Shown here one piece after another: positions 7,833-13,973 of a stretch of 20,581 bases of DNA. How positions within the stretch are numbered: position 1 is the stretch's first letter; the number at the start of each line of letters is the position of its first letter. Location of the stretch: contig CAKOXU010000015.1 in assembly GCA_934130235.1 (NCBI GenBank), positions 1-20,581 on the forward strand. Reading direction: 5' to 3'. The stretch comes from an uncultured Bacilli bacterium (GTDB lineage Bacteria; Bacillota_I; Bacilli_A; RF39; UBA660). A program made the position numbers and the translations under genes. The notes under the pieces were generated by a model. It had not been told where the DNA came from. It ran no database searches and saw only the letters and a list, made by a program, of their open reading frames with translations.

Positions 7833-9047
7833 ATGAGTAATTATGAAAATGAATTTAATATAAATGATGAAAAAGCAAGTGATAGTTTTAATTTTGATGA
7901 TATTAGTGGTTTAGGAGAAAGTGATTATGATAATCCAGATTTATTTGACACTAGTGTATCAGAAGAGGTAGTACATGATTCTCTTGCTGATAAAGTGGAG
8001 TCTAAGGAAGAACAACCATTTTATGTTGAGCAACCTATTACTAGTTTAGTTGATGAAGATGATGATGTGGATATGACTCCCTTTGCTTATACAAATGAAT
8101 TTAATTTTGATCCACAAACTGGAAAACGTATTGATAAGGTAGAAGAGCCTGCATTTAATTTCAAGGAAGATAGTTCAAGTGATAAAGAGGATGTTGGTAA
8201 TTCAGAGGATAATTCGGTTAAAGAAGAAAAGGAAGAACTTGAACCTGTGATTCATGATGTTATAGAAGATTCTAATGATATGGAAGAACCAATTGAACCA
8301 GATCTATCAGAATCTAATGATGAAAAAGATGATTCTTTAGAACATTCTGATTCATTAGAATTAGAAAAGCCTACATTTGATGAGTCTGATTTGCAACAAC
8401 CAATTGAAGAAATAAATAAAGATATTACATTTAGTGATACTTCTGTAGATGAATTAAGTAAGTTAACTGAGTATGAAGAACCAGAGATAGATACAACTGA
8501 TATTAATGGATTATTTGATAAGGTTAATGTTAATGTTAAGGAAGCATCTGATATTTTTAGAAAAAATACGGAGATGAAAGATAAAATAGATCTACGCTTT
8601 AATGAATTAAAGAAATTGCAATCAGAAATAGAGAAATCTAAACAAGAAAATATAGCTGAGGTTGATAGATATAAGGAAGAGGTTGTACAAAAATTAACTG
8701 GTAAAAAACAAGAAATAGAAGATAGATTAAATGTACTTAAAAATTTACAAGCTGATTTAGAAAAAGAAAAGAATGAATTTGAAAAATATAAAGAAGAAGA
8801 GAAGGAAAAAATAGAAGCAACTAAGAAGAATATTGAATCTGCTTATGATGAAAGAAAGCAAGAATTAAGTCATATAGAGGATATATTGAGGAAACAAAAG
8901 GATTCTTTGGATGAACAAAGAAGTCAATTATCACTTGATAAGATCCAATATGAAGCAGATAAAAATGAATTGGCTAATAATTTACTTAAGTTTAATGAAT
9001 TAGTAAATTCTTTTACAAATGGTGTTAATGATGCTAAAAATGATTAA
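7833..9047 (+). CDS. Acidic, coiled-coil protein of unknown function (second of a tandem pair)
   Basis: This protein has 404 residues. The first ~220 are strongly acidic (Asp, Glu, Ser) and probably disordered, with one more ordered-looking patch around MTPFAYTNEFNFDPQTGKRI. Around residue 225 DTTDINGLFDKVNVNV matches the head of the preceding protein. Residues ~245-380 are a long charged coiled coil with EKNEFEKYKEEEKEKI, and the end (LLKFNELVNSF) parallels FKELLGQF of the neighbour. The two genes therefore look like a duplication in which this copy gained an acidic arm. ATG at 7833 is preferred over in-frame TTG at 7824 because AAGGGAG (7817-7823) is correctly spaced only for the ATG. No signal peptide or membrane helix. 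Function unknown. Confidence 0.85.
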   Translation: MSNYENEFNINDEKASDSFNFDDISGLGESDYDNPDLFDTSVSEEVVHDSLADKVESKEEQPFYVEQPITSLVDEDDDVDMTPFAYTNEFNFDPQTGKRIDKVEEPAFNFKEDSSSDKEDVGNSEDNSVKEEKEELEPVIHDVIEDSNDMEEPIEPDLSESNDEKDDSLEHSDSLELEKPTFDESDLQQPIEEINKDITFSDTSVDELSKLTEYEEPEIDTTDINGLFDKVNVNVKEASDIFRKNTEMKDKIDLRFNELKKLQSEIEKSKQENIAEVDRYKEEVVQKLTGKKQEIEDRLNVLKNLQADLEKEKNEFEKYKEEEKEKIEATKKNIESAYDERKQELSHIEDILRKQKDSLDEQRSQLSLDKIQYEADKNELANNLLKFNELVNSFTNGVNDAKND

Positions 9048-9062
9048 AATTAATCATTTTTT
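9036..9062 (+). terminator. Terminator after coiled-coil genes
   Basis: AATGATTAA (9039-9047, containing the stop codon) pairs with TTAATCATT (9050-9058); flanking A and T tracts extend the stem and supply the T run. Confidence 0.7.
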
Positions 9063-9083
9063 CTTTACACTTATAATGTAAAG
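9063..9083. repeat. Inverted repeat upstream of folD-like gene
   Basis: CTTTACA (9063-9069) and TGTAAAG (9077-9083) form a perfect 7-bp inverted repeat with a 7-bp centre, 25 bp upstream of the folD-like -35. It has no T tract of its own and could be an operator or a minor hairpin. Confidence 0.4.
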
Positions 9084-9107
9084 TTTATATTACTGTTTTC
9101 ATAAGCC

Positions 9108-9138
9108 TTGACAAGCTATCTTATAATTTTGCTATAAT
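9108..9138 (+). promoter_or_regulatory. Promoter of folD-like gene
   Basis: A perfect -35 TTGACA (9108-9113) and a perfect extended -10 (TGC before TATAAT, 9133-9138) are separated by 19 bp, slightly long. The extended -10 would compensate. Confidence 0.7.
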
Positions 9139-9160
9139 TGAAATGTAAGGGAGCGATGAT

Positions 9161-9988
9161 ATGGCTAGAATAATTAGTGGAACTGAGTTTTTAGAAAGTG
9201 TTAAAACTGATATTAAAGCACGTATAAAGAATTGTATTATAAGACCTTCTGTTGCTGTAATAGAAATTGGTGATAATAAATTAAACGAAATATATTCAAG
9301 ACTACAAGAAGAATTATGTAATGAAGTTGGAATATATTATAGACATTATAAATTTGAATCTGATACTACTGAATTAACTATTATAAATAAAATAAAAGAA
9401 TTAAACAATGATGATTATGTTCATGGTATACAGGTATTACTTCCTATACTTGATAAATATAATGAAAAAAGATTATTAAATACTATCAGTAATAGTAAAG
9501 ACGTTGATGGACTTACTGATATAAATCTTGGTAGATTAATAAGTGGTAGAAAAACAATTATCTCTTGTACAAGTTTAGCTATTATGGATCTGTTTAATAT
9601 AGAAAATATAGATCTTTGTGGCAAAGAAGTTGTATTGGTAGGCAAGGGAAGAGCACTTGGAAGAAGTTTAATTACACTTCTATTAAATTCAGGAGCTACT
9701 GTTACTATTTGTCATTCTAATACCAAAGATTTAAAAAAGCATTTATTGGATGCCGATATAGTTATATCAGCTGTAGGTAAAAAAGGTTTAATAACTGATG
9801 TAAAAGATGATGCAATCGTAATAGATTTGGGATACGAAGTAATTGATGACAAAGTACATGGTGATGTCAATACTGCAAAAGTAGGTAAAAAAGCGTCTAT
9901 TATAAGTTCATCAAAAGATGGAATTGGTACATTTGCGCTTGCTGAATTTATAAAAAACGTAGTATTGTGTTATGAAAATAAAAAATAG
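9161..9988 (+). CDS. folD: FolD-family protein with altered active site
   Basis: FolD converts methylene-tetrahydrofolate to formyl-tetrahydrofolate (NADP dehydrogenase plus cyclohydrolase). The 275-residue length and overall layout fit: the N-terminal catalytic domain, VHGIQVLLP, KDVDG, then a Rossmann domain and a C-terminal SKDGIGT helix. Key positions differ from the family. In the YxxxK motif Tyr45 is kept but the catalytic Lys is Gln49. In the usual VQLPLP segment the Gln is Leu93. The cofactor loop GRSNIVG is GKGRALG (161-167), and PVPGGVGPMT near the end is SSSKDGIGTFAL. Asp116 of KDVDG is retained. It may be dehydrogenase-only, non-catalytic, or repurposed. It is alone in its transcript, with promoter TTGACA/TATAAT and RBS AAGGGAG. 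Family membership is certain; activity is doubtful. Confidence 0.85.
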   Translation: MARIISGTEFLESVKTDIKARIKNCIIRPSVAVIEIGDNKLNEIYSRLQEELCNEVGIYYRHYKFESDTTELTIINKIKELNNDDYVHGIQVLLPILDKYNEKRLLNTISNSKDVDGLTDINLGRLISGRKTIISCTSLAIMDLFNIENIDLCGKEVVLVGKGRALGRSLITLLLNSGATVTICHSNTKDLKKHLLDADIVISAVGKKGLITDVKDDAIVIDLGYEVIDDKVHGDVNTAKVGKKASIISSSKDGIGTFALAEFIKNVVLCYENKK

Positions 9989-10008
9989 ATTTTAAAATCT
10001 ATTTTTTT
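9982..10008. terminator. Bidirectional terminator between folD and tmcAL
   Basis: A perfect palindrome with 12-bp arms (9982-9993 and 9994-10005) is flanked by T on both strands. It holds the stop codons of both convergent genes (folD-like TAG ending at 9988, tmcAL TAG at 10001-9999). Confidence 0.85.
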
Positions 10009-11120
10009 ATTATATTGGTTTTATATTCTAGTTGAATAAATTTATCTTTATCTTTAATTTTATCATTTAGTGATAAAATTTTTACTATTTCTAAACTCTT
10101 GGATTCATATTTAGGATTAAACTTAGTTATAATTGGAATATCAATGTCTTTTTTGATGCAATTTAGTATCTTTTTTCCTTTATTATTAAAGCCTAATACT
10201 TTAATATAATTAATATCATAATTATTACAATCATCTTTGGTTATAGACAGCAAAATAAACGTTAAAGTTCTTTTTATCCTATTATAAGTATAGTTTTTAC
10301 TTTTAATATTTTGTATCAGTTCATCTAATGTGTTTGATTTTAATATTTGTTTACGTATTCTATTTTCAAGGACTTTATCAACTCCTTGATAGATTGTAAT
10401 ATCATTAGAACTGATTATCTTATATTTTAAATAGTTAAAATAATCATCAATAAATAAGCAGTTCTTTAAATACTTATATTCGTAATCAGGCACATAATCT
10501 TTTATGTCTTTATTGTTCTTTAAAGCTTCTCTTATTGAGGTAGAAGAAGTTATTTTACCTTCTATTATTTTTGAATTATAATTACTTTCTCTTTTGATTG
10601 TGTTAATTTTAATATTGTAATTATTCTTTAATATCTCTTTAATATAACTTATTCCTAATAAATCATTAGGTGTATTAACGTGTATATTAGTTTTTTCTTT
10701 TAGAGTTCTTGCTAAAGCGGTAGGGTAATTATCACCTTTACTTAAATACTTTTTAATATCCAAATTATTATTTATTTGAGCACGTGCTAAAGAATATAGT
10801 TTATCAATATTATTAGATTCGCTTCCAAAAACTATTGTATTAACTTTTAATTTATTTAATATACCAATTGCTCCTTTAGCGAAATAATCAGCACTCTGCA
10901 TAAATTTAAAAGGTATTTCTATTACCAAATCAGCGCCACTATTAAGTGCAATCTCGCATTTTTTATATTTATCTATTAAACTTAATTCTCCTCTTTGAGT
11001 AATCCATCCGGATATTACAAGGATAATATTGCAATTAGGATACATTTCTTTAATTTTTTTTATATGTAATAAATGTCCAAAATGAAGAGGGTTGTATTCA
11101 CAAATAATACCAACGTTCAT
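9999..11120 (-). CDS. tmcAL: tRNA(Met) cytidine acetate ligase TmcAL (YlbM family)
   Basis: TmcAL uses ATP and acetate to make N4-acetylcytidine at the wobble base of elongator tRNA(Met), aiding AUG reading. The 373 residues begin MNVGIICEYNPLHFGH, with the nucleotidyltransferase HxGH motif at 13-16. Then follow SGWITQRGE, the family segment KYKKCEIALNSGADLVIEIPF, FGSES and SSTSIREAL, all typical. ATG at 11120 is chosen over the ATG 33 bases upstream because GGTGAT lies just before it and family members start at the VGIIxEYNP strand. The divergent arrangement with yceD-rpmF is the ylbM/ylbN-rpmF neighbourhood of Bacillus. Confidence 0.93.
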   Translation of the reverse strand: MNVGIICEYNPLHFGHLLHIKKIKEMYPNCNIILVISGWITQRGELSLIDKYKKCEIALNSGADLVIEIPFKFMQSADYFAKGAIGILNKLKVNTIVFGSESNNIDKLYSLARAQINNNLDIKKYLSKGDNYPTALARTLKEKTNIHVNTPNDLLGISYIKEILKNNYNIKINTIKRESNYNSKIIEGKITSSTSIREALKNNKDIKDYVPDYEYKYLKNCLFIDDYFNYLKYKIISSNDITIYQGVDKVLENRIRKQILKSNTLDELIQNIKSKNYTYNRIKRTLTFILLSITKDDCNNYDINYIKVLGFNNKGKKILNCIKKDIDIPIITKFNPKYESKSLEIVKILSLNDKIKDKDKFIQLEYKTNIIKK

Positions 11121-11135
11121 AAAATCACCAAGTTT

Positions 11136-11164
11136 ATTATACATTATTTTCACATTTTTTTAAA
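11136..11164 (-). promoter_or_regulatory. tmcAL promoter
   Basis: On the minus strand TTTAAA (11164-11159), 17 bp and a perfect TATAAT (11141-11136) precede the tmcAL RBS by about 10 bp. Confidence 0.6.
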
Positions 11165-11237
11165 TAAAACGACAAAAAATATTCATAATTTAGTACTATA
11201 ATTATAATAGAAAGGAGGAGATATTAAATATAGTTAA

Positions 11238-11251
11238 TTAAAACGTTTTAA
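11238..11251. repeat. 14-bp perfect palindrome, possible operator
   Basis: TTAAAACGTTTTAA is a perfect palindrome with a central CG, similar in design to operators of LacI-type regulators. It lies between the upstream -10-like elements and the hairpin in front of yceD. Confidence 0.35.
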
Positions 11252-11262
11252 ATATACTAATT

Positions 11263-11290
11263 AAATAGTTGACGAAAGTCAGCTATTTTA
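11263..11290 (+). terminator. Hairpin with GAAA tetraloop upstream of yceD
   Basis: Arms 11263-11273 and 11278-11288 pair at all 11 positions (one G-T) around a GAAA tetraloop and are followed by TTAATTTA. It is the most stable hairpin in a gap of the window and resembles a terminator with a poor T tract. Confidence 0.5.
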
Positions 11291-11299
11291 ATTTATGTA

Positions 11300-11328
11300 T
11301 TGACCTTTAGATAAAAAACATATATAAT
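11300..11328 (+). promoter_or_regulatory. Promoter of yceD-rpmF
   Basis: TTGACC (11300-11305), exactly 17 bp and TATAAT (11323-11328) lie 22 bp before the yceD start, giving a very short 5' leader. Confidence 0.8.
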
Positions 11329-11349
11329 GTAGTAGTTAGGAAGATGAAT

Positions 11350-11850
11350 ATGAAATTTGATATAGTAAGATTAAATAATAATATTGATAAGAGTATTAAT
11401 GTTGATTTAGTATATAATTTCAGTGAAGAAGAATTAAAAGGTACTGATATAATTAGATTGAACGGTGTTAAAATAAAAGGAGAAATATATAAAAATAGTT
11501 TGAATAATATAGAATTATCTCTTAATGTAGATGGGATTATGGTATTACCATGTGCGATTACATTAAAGGAAGTTGATTATCCATTTAATATACAAATAGA
11601 CGGAGAATTAAATGAATTATCCGAAAATTTGGAAGAAAATTCGATAAATTTTCAAAATACTATTGATATTTTTCCAATTATATGGGAAAATATATTAATG
11701 GAAATTCCAATGCATGTTATAAGTGATGACATCGATGAGAGTGAGATTGTAAAAAAAGGCGATGGTTGGGAATTTATAACTGGCGATGAGAATAAAGAAA
11801 GCCCACTTAGTGGACTTATGGAATTAATTGATGATAGTGAGGTGAGATAA
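11350..11850 (+). CDS. yceD: YceD/DUF177 family protein (YlbN), partner of L32
   Basis: YceD proteins sit before rpmF in most bacteria and are linked to 23S rRNA maturation; the biochemical role is poorly defined. The 166-residue protein has the DUF177 fold pattern: an N-terminal region, two strands around GTDIIRLNGVKIKGEIY, a CAITLKEVDYPFNIQIDGEL segment and an acidic C-terminus. ATG at 11350 is preferred over ATG at 11344 because TTAGGAA ends only one base before the first and is spaced correctly for the second. The stop codon directly abuts the rpmF ATG, so the pair is coupled. Confidence 0.85.
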   Translation: MKFDIVRLNNNIDKSINVDLVYNFSEEELKGTDIIRLNGVKIKGEIYKNSLNNIELSLNVDGIMVLPCAITLKEVDYPFNIQIDGELNELSENLEENSINFQNTIDIFPIIWENILMEIPMHVISDDIDESEIVKKGDGWEFITGDENKESPLSGLMELIDDSEVR

Positions 11851-12030
11851 ATGGCAGTACCATTTAGAAAAGTAAGTAATACTAGAGGAAGAAAAAGAAG
11901 AACACATTATAAAATTTCAGAAAATGCAACTACAAAATGTCCAAAGTGTGGAGCAGAGGTTAGACCACATAGAGTATGTTTAGCTTGCGGAACTTACAAA
12001 AACAAAGAAGTTATCAAAGAAGAAAAATAG
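11851..12030 (+). CDS. rpmF: 50S ribosomal protein L32 (zinc form)
   Basis: This 59-residue basic protein starts MAVPFRKVSNTRGRKRRTHYK, as expected for bL32. The four zinc-binding Cys are all present as CPKC (30-33) and CLAC (43-46), so this is the zinc-containing version, not the Cys-less paralogue used under zinc starvation. RBS GAGGTGA lies inside the end of yceD and the two genes touch without a gap. A strong terminator overlaps the stop codon. Confidence 0.97.
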   Translation: MAVPFRKVSNTRGRKRRTHYKISENATTKCPKCGAEVRPHRVCLACGTYKNKEVIKEEK

Positions 12031-12051
12031 TATTTAATCAATACTATTTTT
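12025..12051. terminator. Bidirectional terminator rpmF / sspI
   Basis: AAATAGTATT (12025-12034) pairs perfectly with AATACTATTT (12040-12049) around a 5-nt loop, followed by T on the plus strand and by T on the minus strand. It contains the rpmF stop and adjoins the stop of the convergent sspI-like gene. Confidence 0.85.
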
Positions 12052-12240
12052 TATTACATTAATAATTTTTTCTTGATCTTTTTTGTTTGAATTGGTCCAT
12101 AATATTTCAAAAAATACTCCCATACCAGGAAGGGTTACTTCATCACTATCTTTTATAGAATCCTCAATAGCCTCATTAATTTCTTCAATACTATTACCTT
12201 TGAAATTATCTATAATACTTTTTCTTATATCAATATTCAT
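12034..12240 (-). CDS. sspI: Small acid-soluble spore protein I (SspI) family
   Basis: This 68-residue protein matches the minor spore protein SspI: an N-terminal IDIRKSIIDNFKGNS, a helix EEINEAIEDSIKDSDEV and the hallmark LPGMGVFFEILW (LPGLGVLFEVIW in Bacillus), then a charged helix. Length is the same as in Bacillus. In Bacillus SspI is made in the forespore under sigma-G. RBS AAAGGAG (12253-12247) precedes ATG. It ends in the rpmF bidirectional terminator. It is a marker for an endospore programme, current or recently lost; sequence alone cannot say which. Confidence 0.88.
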   Translation of the reverse strand: MNIDIRKSIIDNFKGNSIEEINEAIEDSIKDSDEVTLPGMGVFFEILWTNSNKKDQEKIINVIKNSID

Positions 12241-12258
12241 AAATATCTCCTTTCATTT

Positions 12259-12288
12259 TATATTGATATAAATTTTTACAAATTATAC
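12259..12288 (-). promoter_or_regulatory. Possible sigma-G-type promoter of sspI
   Basis: On the minus strand GTATA (12288-12284), 18 bp and CAATATA (12265-12259) fit the sigma-G pattern GHATR-N17/18-CATNHTA with one mismatch. The spacing to the RBS (6 bp) is uncomfortably short and the region is extremely AT-rich, so chance is possible. Confidence 0.3.
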
Positions 12289-12298
12289 ATATATAAAA

Positions 12299-12321
12299 TA
12301 AAAAGAGATAAACTCTTTTTT
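12299..12321 (-). terminator. Terminator of small coiled-coil gene
   Basis: AAAAGAG (12301-12307) and CTCTTTT (12313-12319) pair around ATAAA. On the minus strand the hairpin is followed by TTTTATTTTAT and overlaps the upstream gene's stop. Confidence 0.7.
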
Positions 12322-12550
12322 ATACCATATAATAATTGGAATCATTATATTTGTTATAATTGTTTGTAGTATTACCACTTTCTAATCTAGATACTCTTTG
12401 TTCTAGATTATTTACTTGTTGTTCTAAGGTACTGATTCTTGAATCTATTGTATCAGTTTGAGTGTAGTTATATGGCATCATAGGTACTGGATACGGCATT
12501 TGCATTTGTGGATACATTGGCATGTTGTTGCACGCTCTGTTATTTTTCAT
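12320..12550 (-). CDS. Small Met/Pro/Tyr-rich protein with coiled coil, function unknown
   Basis: This 76-residue protein has three parts: a Met-, Pro- and Tyr-rich head (MPMYPQMQMPYPVPMMPYNY, residues 10-29), a clear leucine-heptad coiled coil (IDSRISTLEQQVNNLEQRVS, about 35-54) and an Asn/Tyr-rich tail. Strong RBS AAGGAGG. It sits beside sspI on the same strand but each has its own terminator and upstream region. Low-complexity Pro/Met/Tyr composition plus a coiled coil is common in small spore-coat and exosporium proteins, which fits the neighbour, but no family is recognised and the role is a guess. Confidence 0.75.
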   Translation of the reverse strand: MKNNRACNNMPMYPQMQMPYPVPMMPYNYTQTDTIDSRISTLEQQVNNLEQRVSRLESGNTTNNYNKYNDSNYYMV

Positions 12551-12605
12551 ATATTCCTCCTTATGCTAAATTATATGCTTAGATATTTATTATATTTACA
12601 AAATG

Positions 12606-12614
12606 TGTTATAAT
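12606..12614 (+). promoter_or_regulatory. Extended -10 promoter of trmB
   Basis: TGT followed by TATAAT (12609-12614) is a perfect extended -10; TTTATT at 12586-12591 is a weak -35 with 17-bp spacing. It begins downstream of the in-frame ATG at 12603, supporting ATG at 12630 as the true trmB start. Confidence 0.65.
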
Positions 12615-12629
12615 AATCATGGTGATTTA

Positions 12630-13253
12630 ATGAGACTTAGAAATGTAAAAGGTGCGCATGATAAAGTAGAAGCTTCTAAATCGGTTATTAATGATTATTT
12701 AAATTATAAAGGTAATTTTAAAGATATATTTTCAAATAATAATCCTATTCATTTGGAGATAGGAACGGGTAAAGGAGATTTTATTATTGGAATGGCTCAA
12801 AAATTTCCAAACATTAATTTTATTAGTATAGAAAAGTATGATAGCGTGCTTGTACGTGCTCTTGAAAAAATCGATGGTGATATTTCTAATCTAAAGTTTA
12901 TCTGTACAGATGCAATTGATATTGATAATATATTTTCTAAAGAGATAGATACTTTGTATTTGAATTTTTCAGATCCTTGGCCTAAAAATAAACATGCAAA
13001 CAGACGTCTTACTAGTAGTAGATTTTTAAAAAGATATGAATCAATATTTAAGGGAGTAAATCATATTATCATGAAAACTGATAATAGGCATTTATTTGAG
13101 TATTCAATTTGTTCATTTGTAGATAATGGGTATAAAATAAATGATATATGTCTTAATTTACATGATGAAGATACTACTGATAACGTAGAAACTGAGTATG
13201 AAAGAAAGTTCAAAGCTTTAGGGCCTATATATAAAATAGATGTGAGTAAGTAA
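12630..13253 (+). CDS. trmB: tRNA (guanine-46-N7)-methyltransferase
   Basis: TrmB methylates G46 in the variable loop of tRNAs using S-adenosylmethionine. The 207 residues are the normal length. Motifs in order: HLEIGTGKGDFI (41-52, cofactor loop), FISIEKYDSVLVRA (64-77), LNFSDPWPKNKHANRRL (111-127, the DPWxKxxHxxRR signature with catalytic Asp115), MKTDN (148-152) and TEYERKF (188-194, substrate loop). All catalytic residues are present. The start at 12630 is set by GGTGAT and by the promoter position. It is monocistronic or leads into the following envelope genes, which have their own promoter. Confidence 0.96.
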   Translation: MRLRNVKGAHDKVEASKSVINDYLNYKGNFKDIFSNNNPIHLEIGTGKGDFIIGMAQKFPNINFISIEKYDSVLVRALEKIDGDISNLKFICTDAIDIDNIFSKEIDTLYLNFSDPWPKNKHANRRLTSSRFLKRYESIFKGVNHIIMKTDNRHLFEYSICSFVDNGYKINDICLNLHDEDTTDNVETEYERKFKALGPIYKIDVSK

Positions 13254-13308
13254 TGTACATTTATTTTACACCTTATTGTTTAATAGTGTAGAAAAAATAA
13301 AGAATATT

Positions 13309-13317
13309 TGTTATAAT
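13309..13317 (+). promoter_or_regulatory. Extended -10 promoter of envelope gene cluster
   Basis: TGT plus TATAAT (13312-13317) forms a perfect extended -10 about 20 bp before the lipoprotein start. No -35 is evident. The same TGTTATAAT element serves trmB and recX. Confidence 0.6.
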
Positions 13318-13337
13318 AAAATAGGAAGGTGACTAGT

Positions 13338-13964
13338 TTGTATAAAAAGAGTATAAAATTATTTATAATTAGTTGTCTAATTTTACTTTTATGTGGATGT
13401 TCTGTTGTTAGAATAGATACCAAAAATATAGATAGTATGGTTAATGTAATTCTTAAAAAGAATAATACTTTATATAATCAGGTTGGTCAAGGATATAAGT
13501 ATTATTTACCCAGTGGAGTTACTTATATAAATAGTGATGATTTTAATGATATTTTATATTGTGATGGTGTATATTATTATTTGTATATAAATACCATTGA
13601 TTATTATTATAATTCAAAAGTTGATTATAATGAAGATAACAGTTTATATTATTCTAGAAAACTTAATAAAGTTGATGGTTTCACTAATAATGGTTATTTA
13701 CAAATAAAAGAGACTAATAACAAATATAAATTAACATTTATGTATAATTATGCAAAAATAGAGGCATTAGTGCCTAAAGATAAATTAAATAAAACAGTAC
13801 TTAATTCTACATATATTTTATCTACTATAAAGTATAATAAAGATATTATAGAACTTATACTTAATGAGGATTATTTTACTAATAAAACAGGTAAATTCAA
13901 TGATTATAAATCAAAAGAGCAATCTACTAATTTTGAGCTTAAGAAAGAAACAAAAGAAGGATAA
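13338..13964 (+). CDS. Lipoprotein of unknown function
   Basis: This 208-residue protein has a clear lipoprotein signal peptide: basic MYKKSIK, a hydrophobic stretch, and lipobox LCGC with lipidated Cys21. The mature part is Tyr- and Asn-rich with repeated aromatic beta-strand-like segments (GYKYYLPSGVTY, GVYYYLYI) and no recognisable family. It should be anchored on the outer face of the membrane. The start is TTG at 13338, eight bases after AGGAAGG; the in-frame GTG at 13329 would overlap that RBS. It heads a close-packed cluster (9 bp to the next gene), suggesting the products act together at the envelope. Confidence 0.8.
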   Translation: MYKKSIKLFIISCLILLLCGCSVVRIDTKNIDSMVNVILKKNNTLYNQVGQGYKYYLPSGVTYINSDDFNDILYCDGVYYYLYINTIDYYYNSKVDYNEDNSLYYSRKLNKVDGFTNNGYLQIKETNNKYKLTFMYNYAKIEALVPKDKLNKTVLNSTYILSTIKYNKDIIELILNEDYFTNKTGKFNDYKSKEQSTNFELKKETKEG

Positions 13965-13973
13965 GGTGAGTTT

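Larger units (their letters stand above)
11197..11290 (+). other. Possible short leader transcript or small RNA before yceD
   Basis: Two -10-like TATAAT copies (11197-11202 and 11203-11208) are followed by a perfect Shine-Dalgarno stretch (AAAGGAGGAG, 11211-11220). No ATG or GTG follows at usable distance. Next come a palindrome (11238-11251) and a stable hairpin (11263-11288). A second, better promoter starts at 11300. A transcript of about 75-80 nt ending at the hairpin is plausible but no -35 is convincing. Confidence 0.35.

Noticed and set aside
13254..13300. Hairpin after trmB (TACAC...GTGTA, 13267-13290) as a terminator
   Set aside because: The stem has a 2-nt bulge and is followed by A-rich sequence with no T tract.
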